Positions 17,825 to 27,786 are shown, counted from the stretch's first letter. The stretch is 64,000 nt of DNA from Alloyangia mangrovi (GCF_002300555.2 NZ_NTHN02000004.1:62001-126000); one strand, 5' to 3'. A program made the numbers and translations. The notes: generated by a model not told the origin, from the letters alone.

Positions 17825-17851
17825 TTCGGCATGAACGAGGGACGGAGCAAC

Positions 17852-18916
17852 ATGAGCGCGAGCGTTTTCGATCACCCCTGGCTGGGAGGGCTGTTCGGCG
17901 ATCCGGAGATGGCGGAGATCTGGTCCGCCGAACGCCAGATGGCGCATATGCTTGCCTTCGAGGCGGCCTGGAGCCGGGCACTCGGCGCCTGCGGCCGGGT
18001 CGATGCGGCGCTGGCCGAGGATGTGGCCGAGAAAATCGCCGCGGCGCGGATCGACTTCGAGGACATCCGGGCGGGCATGGCGCAGGATGGCGTACCGGTG
18101 CCGCGGCTGGTGAAGCAGCTGCAGGCGGTGGTCGGCCCGGAAGCGGTGGCGGCGCTGCACAAGGGCGCCACCTCGCAGGACGTGGTGGACAGCGCGCTGG
18201 TGCTGACGCTCAAGGACAGCACCGCGTTGCTGGCGCGGCGTGTGGCCGAGCTCGAGGCGGCGTTGATCGAGCTCGACGCGCGACAGGGCGAGACCCCGCT
18301 GATGGGCCGCACGCGGATGCAGGCGGCGACAGGGATCACCGTCTCGGACCGGCTGCGGCCCTGGCACCAGCCGCTGGCGGCGCATCTCGAGCGGCTTGCT
18401 GAAATCGCACCGCGGGTCGAGCGGGTGCAGGTCGGCGGCGCCTCGGGCGACCGCAAGGCGCTGGGGGAGGATGCGCGGGTCGTGACGGATCACGTCGCCG
18501 CCGAGCTTGGTCTCGCGAGCACCGACGGGGCGTGGCATGCCAAGCGCGACACGGTAGCGGAATACGCGGGGCTCTTGTCGCTGATCACCGGCACGCTGGG
18601 CAAGATCGGGCAGGACATCTGCCTGATGGCGCAGCAGGGGCTGGGCGAGATCGCGCTTTCTGGCGGCGGCGGCTCTTCGGCGATGCCGCACAAGCAGAAC
18701 CCGGTGGGGGCCGAGCTGCTGGTGACGCTGGCCCGGTTCAACGCGGTGCAGCTTTCCGGCATGCACCAGGCGCTGATCCACGAACAAGAGCGCTCGGGCG
18801 CGGCCTGGGCGCTGGAGTGGATGATCCTGCCGCAGATGGCGCAGGCGACGGCGCGGGCACTGGCCACGGCGCAGGGGCTTGTCGGCAACATCGAGCGGAT
18901 CGGCACGCCGAGCTGA
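17852..18916 (+). CDS. pcaB: 3-carboxy-cis,cis-muconate cycloisomerase
   Basis: A 354-residue member of the fumarase/aspartase superfamily that cyclises 3-carboxymuconate to 4-carboxymuconolactone. The superfamily signature GGSSAMPHKQNPV is present near residue 275, with GATSQDVVDSA near residue 110. The ATG at 17852 follows GGACGGAG and is preferred over one at 17831. It completes the pathway from protocatechuate to 3-oxoadipate; the CoA transferase and thiolase (pcaIJF) are not in this window. Confidence 0.92.
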   Translation: MSASVFDHPWLGGLFGDPEMAEIWSAERQMAHMLAFEAAWSRALGACGRVDAALAEDVAEKIAAARIDFEDIRAGMAQDGVPVPRLVKQLQAVVGPEAVAALHKGATSQDVVDSALVLTLKDSTALLARRVAELEAALIELDARQGETPLMGRTRMQAATGITVSDRLRPWHQPLAAHLERLAEIAPRVERVQVGGASGDRKALGEDARVVTDHVAAELGLASTDGAWHAKRDTVAEYAGLLSLITGTLGKIGQDICLMAQQGLGEIALSGGGGSSAMPHKQNPVGAELLVTLARFNAVQLSGMHQALIHEQERSGAAWALEWMILPQMAQATARALATAQGLVGNIERIGTPS

Positions 18917-18936
18917 GTGGCGGGTTCGCCCGTCCT

Positions 18937-18983
18937 CCTGTAACTGGGTCGGGAGAAGTTTCCCTCCCCGATCCAGTTACAGG
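18937..18983. repeat. Long imperfect inverted repeat in the M20 gene leader
   Basis: CCTGTAACTGGGTCGGGAG pairs with CTCCCCGATCCAGTTACAGG across an 8-base loop, with one mismatch and one bulge. It ends 8 bases before the ATG of the M20 gene and so covers its ribosome binding region. There is no T-run, so it is not a standard terminator. Confidence 0.6.
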
Positions 18984-18990
18984 ACCTTTC

Positions 18991-20203
18991 ATGACCCAAG
19001 ACGTCGCCCGGATCATCGCCTCGGACCGTTTCAAGCGTGCGCAGGAAGACCTGGCCCAGGGCCACGAGCGCTTCGTCGACGAGATCATCGAGCTGACGCA
19101 GATCCCGGCGCCGCCCTTCAAGGAAGAGGTCCGCGCCGCCGCCTATGCCGAAAAATTCCGCGCGCTGGGGCTGCAGGAGGTCGAACTCGACGGCATCGGA
19201 AACGTGCTTGGCCTGCGCCGCGGGCGCGGCAACGGGCAGGTGATCGTCGTCGCGGCGCATCTCGATACGGTTTTCCCCGAGGGCACTGACGTGACCGTGC
19301 GCCGCGAGGGCACCAAGCTCTTTGCGCCGGGGGTGGGCGATGACACCCGCGGGCTTGCGGCGTTGCTCGCCTTCATACGGGCGCTTGACGCGGCGGGCAT
19401 CGAGACCGAGCAGGACATCCTCTTCGTCGGCGACGTGGGCGAGGAGGGAAAGGGCGACCTGCGCGGCATCCGTTACCTCTTCGAAGAGGGCGCCTACCGT
19501 GAAAAGATCGCGGGGTTCTTCACCATCGACGGGCTCGAGGTCGGCGAGATCACCACGGGCGCGGTCGGCTCGCTGCGCTACCGGGTGACCTTCCGTGGGC
19601 CGGGTGGCCATTCGCTGAACGCCTTCGGCACGGTCAACCCGGCCTACGCGCTCGGATCGCTGATGGCGGGCATGGCGCGGATCGAGGTGCCCGAGGCGCC
19701 GCGCACCACCTTCTGCGCCTCGGTCATGGGCGGCGGCAGCTCGATCAACGCCATCCCCGAGGAGGTCTGGCTGGAAGTTGACCTGCGCTCGGTCGACGCG
19801 GGAGAACTGGGCAAGCTTGATGCGGCGCTGCACGCTCTTGTCGAGGAGGCCGTGGCAGGCGAGAACGCACGGGGGGGACAGCACCCATGGCGCGATCCGC
19901 GCCGAGCTGACCCGCATCGGCAACCGCCCGGCAGGGCAGACCGCGCCCGGGAGCGCCATCGTGCAGGCGGCCTTCGCGGCGCTTCCGGTCTTCGGCTTCA
20001 CGCCGTCGACCGGCGACAGCTCGACCGATGCCAACATCCCCATGAGCCTCGGCGTGCCGGCGATCTGCCTCGGCTCGGGCGGCACCGGCGGACGGGCGCA
20101 CAGCCTCGAGGAATGGATCGACGTGGAGCCCGAGCTTTCACTGCGCGGGCTTTACGCGGGGCTGGCCTCGATCCTCGGCACGGTGGGGATGGTCGAGGGC
20201 TGA
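18991..20203 (+). CDS. M20-family metallopeptidase (peptidase T-like), frame broken once as read
   Basis: A di-zinc exopeptidase or amidohydrolase. Metal motifs appear in order: AAHLDTV near residue 90, GVGDDTRG near residue 115, the GEEGKGDLRG block near residue 150 with the catalytic Glu, and a C-terminal GRAHSLEEW. The dimerisation insert with GPGGHSLNAFG is present. A G7 run (19871-19877) shifts the frame; removing one G continues into GDSTHGAIRAELTR and gives 403 residues. The 1,213-base span is 404 codons plus one. Its substrate is unknown, and a long hairpin lies over its leader. Confidence 0.82.
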
Positions 20204-20220
20204 GGCCCGCGCGCGCCTAA

Positions 20221-20258
20221 AAAAGAAGGACCGCGCCGGTGGGCGGCGCGGTCCTTTC
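20221..20258. terminator. Bidirectional terminator between convergent genes
   Basis: AGGACCGCGCC (20228-20238) pairs perfectly with GGCGCGGTCCT (20246-20256) around a 7-base loop. A-rich sequence lies on the left and CTTTC on the right, so both the M20 gene (+) and the dehydrogenase (-) can terminate here, the minus strand more strongly. Confidence 0.8.
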
Positions 20259-20276
20259 GGGGACAGGGGAAGTGGG

Positions 20277-21330
20277 TCAGCCGAAGGTCAGCTGCACCTT
20301 TACCGCCTTGCCCCGATCCATCGCCAACTCGATGGCGTCCTGCGCCTGATCAACGGGCATGGAGTGCGTCACGATCGGAGCGAGCGTGAGCGCGCGGGAG
20401 TTGATCAGCTCCACCGACTGGCCGAACTCGGCGTCAAAACGGTGCGTGCCGCAGAGGTTGATCTCCTTCGAGACCAGCATGTTGAAGGGCACCGGCGTGT
20501 CGCCCATCACGCCCACCTGCACGATGGTGCCGAGCGGGCGGGTGCAGGCAATCGCCGAGCGGATCGCCGGGCCCGCGGCGGAGCATTCGAAGCAGAGGTC
20601 GAACTGTCCCTTTTCGGCCTCGTACTTGGCCAGCTCGGCGCCATTGGTGGCGACGTTGATCGCACGGGTCGCGCCGACCTGTCTGGCCACCTCCAGCGTT
20701 GCGTCCTGCAGGTCGGTGACCACGATCTCGGACGCGCCGTAGTGCTTGGCCAGTGCCACGCAGAGCGCGCCGATCGGGCCGGCACCGGTGACGAGGACGC
20801 GCTTGCCCTCGAGGGAACCTGCCACCTGCACGGCGCGGGTCACCGCGCGGCAGCATACGGCGAGCGGCTCGGCCAGCGCGGCTTCGGCCATCGGCACGCC
20901 GGGGGCGATCTTGTAGCACTGGCCGGCACCGATCGCGACGCGGTCGCGGAAGAAGCCCTGCTCGTGCGGCAGGAACATCGCCGAGCCCTTGAAGCGCATG
21001 GTCATGCAGTGCTGGTGATCCCCCGCCTTGCAGAACTTGCACGCGCCGCAGGGGTGCGAGGGGTTCACCGCCACCACGTCACCGACGGCAACCGTGTCGA
21101 CCCCTTCGCCGACCGACACCACGGTGCCTGCCGCCTCGTGGCCGATGATGATCGGCTCGCGCACGCGGATCGTGCCGATGCCGCCGTCGGCGTAATAGTG
21201 GATGTCCGAGCCGCAGATGCCGCCCGCGCCGATCGCGACCACCACCTCACCCGCCGCGGCGGTGGGCTCTTCGATGGTCTCGACGCGCAGGTCTTTTTTG
21301 TCCGTGCAGCCGTGCGATGCGGTTGGTCAT
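20277..21330 (-). CDS. Zinc-dependent L-idonate/L-gulonate 5-dehydrogenase family protein, frame broken near the start
   Basis: A medium-chain zinc alcohol dehydrogenase. The catalytic-zinc Cys lies in GGICGSDIHYY, followed by GHEAAG. The structural-zinc cysteines are in CGACKFCKAGDHQHC, and the NAD fold has GAGPIGAL. As read, a T6 run (21294-21299) breaks the frame at codon 13. Removing one base restores MTNRIARLHGQKDLRVETIE and a 350-residue protein (span 351 codons plus one). The family name is L-idonate 5-dehydrogenase. Because uxuAB are adjacent, oxidation of L-gulonate to D-fructuronate, the substrate of UxuB, is the better guess. It is last in the gntR-dctPQM operon. Confidence 0.82.
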
Positions 21331-21340
21331 GGGTCTGGTC

Positions 21341-22619
21341 CTAGTTCGACAGGAAGGAGGGCAGCCAGGTGCTGAAGAACGGCACGTAGGAGACGAGCAG
21401 CAGCACGAGGATGTTGGTGAGGATGAAGGGCATGATCGCGCGGGTGACTTCCCAGAGCGTGACCCGGCCGATGCCGGCGCAGATGAAGAGGCACACGCCG
21501 ACCGGGGGGGGTGGTCAGGCCGATCATCAGGTTGAGCACCGCGAAGACTGCGAAGTGCAGCGGGTCGACGCCAACGCCGGTGGCCAGCGCCAGCAGCGGC
21601 CCAAAGAGAATGATCAGCGCGGCGATGGTCTCCATGAACATGCCGACGAAGAGCAGCACCAGGTTGATCAGCAGGATCACCAGGAGCTTGTTGTCGGTGA
21701 TGCTGAGCACGGAGTCGGCGATCATCTGCGGGATGCGCTCCGACACGAGGATCCAGCCGAAGACGTTGGCGAGGCCCACCAGCACGAGGATCGCGGCGGC
21801 AGAGACGGCGCTGTCGATCAGGATCTTCGGCACGTCTCGGACTTTCAGGCCGCGGTAGACGAAGGCGCCGACGACGAAGGCGTAGATCGAGGCGACGATG
21901 GCGGTCTCGGTCGGGGTGGCAAAGCCGGTAAGCAGCCCGCCGACGATGAGCCCGGTCATGGCCACGGCCCAGAAGGCGCCGAGGAAGGCCTTCCAGAGCT
22001 CGCCCAGCCCCTGCCATTCCTGGCGCGGGTAGTTGTGCTTCTTGGCGAGGATCCAGGCGGTGATCATCATCGCCACGCCCATCATGATGCCGGGGATGGC
22101 GCCCGCGATGAACATCTTGCCGACCGAGATGCCTGACAGCGTGCCGACGATGATCATCGGCACCGAGGGCGGGATGATCGGCCCGACGGTCGAGGAGGCG
22201 GCGGTGATCGCGGCGGAGAAATCGGCGGGATAGCCCGCTTTCTTCATGCCGGGGATCATCATGCCGCCGATCGAGGCCGCGTCGGCGGCGGCAGTGCCCG
22301 AGATGCCGCCGAACAGCATCGAGGCGGCGACGTTGGTGAGGCCAAGGCCGCCGCGCATCCAGCCGACCAGCGCCTGCGCCAGCCGCACGATGCGCCCGGT
22401 GATGCCGCCGGCGTTCATCAGGTTGCCGGCGAGAATGAAGCCCGGGATGCAGAGCAGCACGAAGCTGTCCATGCCCGCGTACATCTTCTGCGGGATGACC
22501 ACGAGCGGCATGCCCTTGAAGAGGATGTAGGCCATCGACGAGACGCCGAGGGTGATGGCCACCGGCAAGCCGATGATCAGGCCGCCGAGGAAGCAGCCGA
22601 GCAGAATGGTCAGCTCCAT
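21341..22619 (-). CDS. dctM: TRAP transporter large permease (DctM), frame broken near the C-terminus
   Basis: A 12-helix-type DctM subunit that moves sugar acids into the cell with sodium or proton symport. The N-terminus MELTILLGCFLGGLIIGLP and the core GGISGTAAADAASIG are typical. The frame breaks at a G8 run (21504-21511); removing one base gives the conserved LTTPPVGVCLF end and a 425-residue protein (1,279 bases = 426 codons plus one). It starts 1 base after dctQ. Confidence 0.88.
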
Positions 22620-22620
22620 C

Positions 22621-23121
22621 TCAGAGCTCCTCTTCGGGTTTTTCGGGAAGGCCGGTGTCGCGGCGGCTGAGCATGCCGGCCACGCGCAGCCCGGCGAACA
22701 GGCTGATCGCCAGCAGCGCGACCAGCACCGAGGCGTGGATGAAGTCCATCCGGACTCCCAGCGAAGGGGCGGTCTGGCGGGCACCGATCGAGACATAGAG
22801 CCAGGTCGCCTTGATCAGCATCAGGCCGAAGCCGAGCGTGATCACGGCGCAGATCAGCCGCAGGATCCAGGGCAGCCGCCCGGGCAGCGCCTCGCAGACG
22901 ATGTCGACGTTCACCAGATCGCCCGAGCGGTAGGCCAGGCCGACGCCGAAGGCGGCGAGGTAGAGCAGGGCGAAGCGGGTCAGCTCTTCGGTCCAGACAA
23001 CCGAGGTGATCACGCCGGAGCGCCCGAGCAGCTGGATGATGACGGCGACGATGATGGCGGCGAAGCTGAGCCCCGTCGCGATACGGGCAATGGCGGTCAG
23101 GACCGTGACGAGCTTTTGCAT
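22621..23121 (-). CDS. dctQ: TRAP transporter small permease (DctQ)
   Basis: A 166-residue membrane protein with four hydrophobic segments, the usual DctQ layout. It bridges the binding protein and the large permease. It sits between dctP and dctM, with one base before dctM. Confidence 0.88.
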   Translation of the reverse strand: MQKLVTVLTAIARIATGLSFAAIIVAVIIQLLGRSGVITSVVWTEELTRFALLYLAAFGVGLAYRSGDLVNVDIVCEALPGRLPWILRLICAVITLGFGLMLIKATWLYVSIGARQTAPSLGVRMDFIHASVLVALLAISLFAGLRVAGMLSRRDTGLPEKPEEEL

Positions 23122-23150
23122 GGAACGGCTCTTCGGTGAAATTGCGGGAA

Positions 23151-23179
23151 GGGCCGGACCCGAGTGGAGGGTCCGGCCC
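23151..23179 (-). promoter_or_regulatory. Stem-loop between dctP and dctQ
   Basis: GGGCCGGACCC pairs with GGGTCCGGCCC across a 7-base loop (11 perfect pairs). Hairpins at this junction of binding-protein-dependent transporters usually stabilise the abundant binding-protein mRNA or limit read-through to the permeases. Confidence 0.55.
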
Positions 23180-23225
23180 GGGAGAGCGGGCCCGGGAGAA
23201 AGGGAGGAGGGGCCCGCGGGTCGGC

Positions 23226-24203
23226 TTACTTGTCGAAGAGGGCTTCGACGTCGGGCCGGATATCGTCGGAGACCGAGTTCAGCACGGCTTCCTTGGCGGC
23301 GGCGGCAAAGGCGGCGTTGTCCACATCGACAAACTCGACGCCAAGCTCCTCGAGCTGGGTGACCAGCTGTTCTTCGTCAGCGAGGAAGAGCTCACGCTCG
23401 TAGGCCTGCGCGCGGGCGGCGGCTTCCATGACGTTGGCCTGATCCTCTTCCGAGAGCTGGTCCCACGCCATTTCCGAGATGGTCAGGTAGATCCAGGACC
23501 GCACGTGGTCGGTCTTGTTGATGTACTTCTGCACCTCGTTGAAGTTCGCGGACTTGATCAGCGCCAGCGGGTTCTCCTGCGCGTCGATGGTGCCGTTCTG
23601 CAGCGAGGTGAACACCTCGGAGAAGGCCATCGGCGTCGGGTTCGCGCCAAGCGCTTTCCAAACGTTGAGGAACAGCGGCACGTTCGGCACACGCATCTTG
23701 AGGCCATTCAGCTCGTCCGGCGAGGTGATCGGGCGGTTCGAGGTCAGCTCGCGCGGGCCGCGGGCAAAGTAGGCGATCGGACGGATGCCGACCTTCTCGA
23801 TGATCTGCGCCTCGATGCGGTCGCCGAGCTCGCCACCGGCGGCGGCGTCCATGTCCTCGAGCGAGGTGTAGGCGTAGGGCATCGCGAGCAGTGCCGCCAT
23901 CGGTGCCCAGTTCTGCAGGGACTCGCCGGTGATCGTCATGTCGGCGGTGCCGAGCTGCATGCCGTTGATGACGTCGACTTCCTTGCCGAGCGTTTCGTTC
24001 GGGTAGATCTCTACCTCGATGCGGCCGTCGGTCAGCGTGGCCAGTTCCTCGGCGAACTTCACCGAGGCCTTGTGCCAGGTGTTGTCCTCATTGGCGAGGT
24101 GGCCGAGCTTCAGCGTCATGTCGGCAGCCATGGCCGAGGCGCTGAGCGCGACGGTGGCGATGCCGGAGAGCATCAGGGTCTTTAGGGTCTTTGCGACGAT
24201 CAT
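23226..24203 (-). CDS. dctP: TRAP transporter substrate-binding protein (DctP)
   Basis: A 325-residue periplasmic binding protein. The Sec signal peptide ends at SASAMAADM (about residue 24). Family landmarks include the substrate-carboxylate arginine in LKMRVPNVPLF, FSEVFTSLQNGTIDAQENP and a solute-contacting aromatic block. The ATG at 24203 follows GGGAGGA and is preferred over an upstream start at 24251. Context with uxuAB suggests a hexuronate or aldonate ligand. Confidence 0.9.
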   Translation of the reverse strand: MIVAKTLKTLMLSGIATVALSASAMAADMTLKLGHLANEDNTWHKASVKFAEELATLTDGRIEVEIYPNETLGKEVDVINGMQLGTADMTITGESLQNWAPMAALLAMPYAYTSLEDMDAAAGGELGDRIEAQIIEKVGIRPIAYFARGPRELTSNRPITSPDELNGLKMRVPNVPLFLNVWKALGANPTPMAFSEVFTSLQNGTIDAQENPLALIKSANFNEVQKYINKTDHVRSWIYLTISEMAWDQLSEEDQANVMEAAARAQAYERELFLADEEQLVTQLEELGVEFVDVDNAAFAAAAKEAVLNSVSDDIRPDVEALFDK

Positions 24204-24251
24204 GGTGTTCCTCCCTTTCAGGGTCGCTTGGGGACAATGCCGCGTACGCAC

Positions 24252-24950
24252 TCACGCGGCATCGGGGTCGAAATAGTCGGGGAAGGCTTCGCGGATGGCC
24301 GGCAGGTCCGACAGGATCATCTGCAGGTGGCCGCGCATGGCCTTCTCGGCCGCTTCAGGGTCGCCCGCGTCGATGGCGTCGACCACCGCGGTATGTTGGG
24401 CGATGAGGTGTTCGAGCGGGAAATGCGCCGAGGTCATCTGGCGCACCCTGTCCATCTGGCTTTTCATGCCGACGATCACCGCCCAGGCGTTGGGGCGCCC
24501 GGCGCCCTTGGCCAAGGTGTGGTGGAACTCGTCGTCGAGCGGCACGAAGGCGGCGGGGTGGTGATCGACGAGCCGGGCCTGCGCGGCGATCTGGCCGCGC
24601 AGCTCTTCGACCAGCCCGGCGGGGCGGGCGGTGGCGCAGGCCTTGGCGATGTCGGCCTCGACCGCCTCGCGCACGAAGCGGGCGTCAAGCACCGCGCCGA
24701 CGGAAATCTTGCGGACGAAGGAACCGCGCTGGGGGCGAATTTCCAGCAGGCCCTCTTCGGCCAGCTTGATGAAGGCTTCACGGACGGGCTGGCGCGAGAC
24801 GCCGAAGCGCGCGCCGATTTCTGCCTCGGAGAGCCGGGTGCCGGGTTCGAACTGGTTCCGCACGATCGCCTGGCGCAGGGCACGGATCAGCTGCGGCCCG
24901 ACGGGCGCCGACTGGTCGACCTGCTCGATCTGGATTGTCTCGATTCCCAT
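24252..24950 (-). CDS. GntR-family regulator (FCD subgroup)
   Basis: A 232-residue regulator. The N-terminal winged helix includes EIGARFGVSRQPVREAFIKL, followed by an all-helical FCD ligand domain with metal-site histidines (for example HTLAKG and HTAVVD). It heads the dctPQM-dehydrogenase operon and is divergent from uxuAB. It most likely represses both units until a sugar-acid intermediate binds, like UxuR or ExuR. The ATG at 24950 is preceded by GGAGAG. Confidence 0.87.
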   Translation of the reverse strand: MGIETIQIEQVDQSAPVGPQLIRALRQAIVRNQFEPGTRLSEAEIGARFGVSRQPVREAFIKLAEEGLLEIRPQRGSFVRKISVGAVLDARFVREAVEADIAKACATARPAGLVEELRGQIAAQARLVDHHPAAFVPLDDEFHHTLAKGAGRPNAWAVIVGMKSQMDRVRQMTSAHFPLEHLIAQHTAVVDAIDAGDPEAAEKAMRGHLQMILSDLPAIREAFPDYFDPDAA

Positions 24951-25082
24951 GGCTCTCCTCCGTGGCGGCAACCTGCTCCATACTTCCATACTAGTCAACA
25001 TTTGAATCGCCTGCTATGAATCTCGTGACCACCGAGGCGCGGGAGCCCGTCCCGCGCAGCAGACAAAAAGGGAGGGAATCCG
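24951..25082. promoter_or_regulatory. Divergent control region of the sugar-acid locus
   Basis: This 132-base gap between gntR and uxuA must hold promoters for both directions and is where a GntR operator is expected. An ACTAGT palindrome at 24990-24995 lies in the AT-rich centre. I cannot define a full operator with confidence. Confidence 0.3.
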
Positions 25083-26300
25083 ATGCGTCAGACCTGGCGT
25101 TGGTTTGGTCCGAAAGACCGCGTGAGCATCGACGACATGATGCAGGCCGGCGTCGAGGGCGTCGTTTCCGCATTGCACCACGTGGCCACCGGCGCGGTCT
25201 GGACCCCCGAGGAAATCGCCCAGCGTCAGCGCGAGATTGCCACCCGCAAGGACGGCCGGCCCTCGCCACTGGTCTGGGACGTGGTCGAATCGTTGCCCGT
25301 CTCGGAAGACATCAAGAAGCAGAAGGGCGACTGGAAGGCGCATATCGAGAGCTGGAAGACCTCGATGCGGCATCTTTCCGAGGCCGGGCTCGAAGTGATC
25401 TGCTACAACTTCATGCCGGTACTGGACTGGACCCGCACCGATCTGGCTTGGGAGCGCCCGAGCGGCGCGCGCTGCATGCGCTTCGACCTGATCGATTTCG
25501 CCGCCTTCGACATCCATATCCTGCAACGCGCCGGCGCCGCCGAGAGCTTCCCAGACGATGTGGTCGCCGAGGCCGCCGAGCGCTTTGCCAAGATGGATGA
25601 CGCGCGCAGGGAGCAGCTCGCCGGCAACGTGGTCTTCGGCCTGCCCGGCGCGGCGGAGAAGTTCAGCCTCGACGATGTGAAGCTGCACCTCGCGGAATAC
25701 GACAACATTTCCGAGGCCCAACTGCAGCAGCACATGATCGACTTCCTGTCGGAAGTGACGCCGCTGGCCGAGGAACTGGGCATGCGCCTGTGCTGCCACC
25801 CCGACGATCCGCCCTTCCCGCTGCTCGGCCTGCCGCGCATCATGTCGACCGAGGCGCACTACCGGAAGATCCTCGACGCCGTCGACCTGCGCGCCAATGG
25901 CGTGACGCTCTGCACCGGCTCGCTCGGCGCGCGTCCCGACAACAACCCGGTCGAGATCTTCAAGGCGCTGGCCGACCGCGTGCACTTCCTGCACCTGCGC
26001 AATGTTGCCATCGAGGGCACCGAGGTGATGAACTCGCTCTACGAGGACGAGCACCTTTCCGGCCACACCGACATGGTCGCCATGGTCGCCGCCGTGGTCG
26101 CCGAGGAACGCCGCCGCAAGGCCGAGGGCCGCGCAGACTGGTCGATTCCCTTCCGTCCCGACCACGGGCAGGACATCCTCGACGACATCGGCCGCGAGGC
26201 GCAGCCGGGCTACCCGGCGATAGGCCGTCTCAAGGGCCTTGCCGAGCTGCGCGGCCTCTACCGCGCCTTCGAGCACCAACTGGCGACGGGGGCGGCATGA
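25083..26300 (+). CDS. uxuA: Mannonate dehydratase
   Basis: A 405-residue TIM-barrel metal-dependent dehydratase that converts D-mannonate to 2-keto-3-deoxygluconate. The N-terminal MRQTWRWFGPKD and the metal-site region CCHPDDPP are characteristic of UxuA. It starts after GGGAGG and overlaps uxuB by 4 bases. Confidence 0.95.
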   Translation: MRQTWRWFGPKDRVSIDDMMQAGVEGVVSALHHVATGAVWTPEEIAQRQREIATRKDGRPSPLVWDVVESLPVSEDIKKQKGDWKAHIESWKTSMRHLSEAGLEVICYNFMPVLDWTRTDLAWERPSGARCMRFDLIDFAAFDIHILQRAGAAESFPDDVVAEAAERFAKMDDARREQLAGNVVFGLPGAAEKFSLDDVKLHLAEYDNISEAQLQQHMIDFLSEVTPLAEELGMRLCCHPDDPPFPLLGLPRIMSTEAHYRKILDAVDLRANGVTLCTGSLGARPDNNPVEIFKALADRVHFLHLRNVAIEGTEVMNSLYEDEHLSGHTDMVAMVAAVVAEERRRKAEGRADWSIPFRPDHGQDILDDIGREAQPGYPAIGRLKGLAELRGLYRAFEHQLATGAA

Positions 26301-27751
26301 GGCTGGCATCCCTGACCCAGGTGCCCGAGGCGCTGCGTCCGGGCTATGATCCGCAGGCGCACGGGGTGGGCATCGTCCACCTCGGCCTCGGCGCCTTCCA
26401 CAAGGCGCACCAGGCGGCGCTGACCGACCTGGCGCTGGCCGCCGAGGGCGGCGACTGGCGCATCCTCGGCGTATCGCTGCGCTCGCCCAAGGCGTCGGAC
26501 GAACTGCACCCGCAGAACGGGCTCTACACGCTGATCGCCAAGGGCGCCGAGGGCACCGAGGCGCGGGTGATCGGGGCCATTGCCGATGCCATCTGCTCGG
26601 CTGGCGACCCCGAGCCGGCGCTGGCGGCCATGGCCGCACCGGGCACCAGGATCGTCTCGCTGACCGTGACCGAAAAGGCCTATGGCCTCGATCGCGCCGC
26701 CCATGGTTGCGACCCGGCCCATCCCGCCGTCGCCGCCGACCTTGCCAACCCTGCCGCGCCGCAGGGCGTGCTCGGCCTGCTGACCGAGGCGCTGCGCCGC
26801 CGCCGCGATGCGGGGCTTGCGCCCTTCACCGTGCTCTGCTGCGACAACCTGCCGGAGAACGGCGTGCTGCTGCGCGGCGCGGTGGTGGATTTTGCCCGCC
26901 GCATCGATCCGGCGCTGGCCGATTGGATCGCCGCCGAGGTCGCCTTCCCCTCGACCATGGTCGACCGCATCACCCCCGCGGCCACCCCTGCCACGCTTGC
27001 CGAAGCCGCCGCGCTCACCGGCTGCGAGGACCTCGCCGCGATCGAGACCGAGACCTTCGTGCAATGGGTGATCGAGGACAATTTCCCGCAGGGCCGCCCA
27101 GCCTGGGAAAAGGCCGGGGCGATCTTCACCGACAATGTCACCGCCTTCGAGACGATGAAGCTGCGGATGCTCAACGGCAGCCACTCGATGCTGGCCTACG
27201 CCGGTTTCCACGCCGGCTGCCCCTATGTGCGCGACGTGATGGCGGCAAGGTCGCTGGCCAAGCTGGTGCGCCGCCACCTCGCTGCCGCCGCTGCGACCCT
27301 GCCCGAGATCCCCGGCATCGACACCGCCGCCTATGCCGAGGCGCTGGCCAAGCGGTTCGAGAACCCCGAGATCGCGCATGAGACCTTCCAGATCGCCATG
27401 GACGGCTCGGAAAAGATGCCGCAGCGCGTCTTCTCGGCGGTGGCCGATGCACGGGCCAAGGGGGTTGATTGCCGGGCCTTCACCTTTGCCACGGCCGCCT
27501 GGGCGCGGCATCTCAGCGGTGCCACCCACGATTGCGATGCCTACGCGCTGCGCGATCCACGCGCCGCCGAGTTGCAGGCCATGGCCGAGGTCAAGGAAGC
27601 CGACGAGATCGTCGCTGCGCTGCGCCGCGCCGCTTTCGTCCCGCCGGCGCTGGCCGCGGACGAGGCCTTCTGGGCCGAGGTCGCGGGGCTCCTGGCCGAG
27701 ATGCTCTTCGAGCCGATGCGCGACGTGATCGCGCGCGAAGCGGCCTTCTGA
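26297..27751 (+). CDS. uxuB: D-mannonate oxidoreductase (fructuronate reductase)
   Basis: A 484-residue mannitol-dehydrogenase-family enzyme that reduces D-fructuronate to D-mannonate with NADH. The N-terminal nucleotide region has VHLGLGAFHKAHQA, and the catalytic block contains the family lysine in KLRMLNGSHSMLAY. It starts within the uxuA stop (ATGA), so translation is coupled. With UxuA it forms the fructuronate to 2-keto-3-deoxygluconate route. Confidence 0.94.
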   Translation: MRLASLTQVPEALRPGYDPQAHGVGIVHLGLGAFHKAHQAALTDLALAAEGGDWRILGVSLRSPKASDELHPQNGLYTLIAKGAEGTEARVIGAIADAICSAGDPEPALAAMAAPGTRIVSLTVTEKAYGLDRAAHGCDPAHPAVAADLANPAAPQGVLGLLTEALRRRRDAGLAPFTVLCCDNLPENGVLLRGAVVDFARRIDPALADWIAAEVAFPSTMVDRITPAATPATLAEAAALTGCEDLAAIETETFVQWVIEDNFPQGRPAWEKAGAIFTDNVTAFETMKLRMLNGSHSMLAYAGFHAGCPYVRDVMAARSLAKLVRRHLAAAAATLPEIPGIDTAAYAEALAKRFENPEIAHETFQIAMDGSEKMPQRVFSAVADARAKGVDCRAFTFATAAWARHLSGATHDCDAYALRDPRAAELQAMAEVKEADEIVAALRRAAFVPPALAADEAFWAEVAGLLAEMLFEPMRDVIAREAAF

Positions 27752-27763
27752 GCGCCACGATCG

Positions 27764-27786
27764 CCGCCCGCTGGACAGGCGGGCGG
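27764..27786 (+). terminator. Hairpin downstream of uxuB
   Basis: CCGCCCGC, a 7-base loop and GCGGGCGG form an 8-pair stem 12 bases past the uxuB stop. No T-run follows, so this is a moderate call. Confidence 0.4.
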
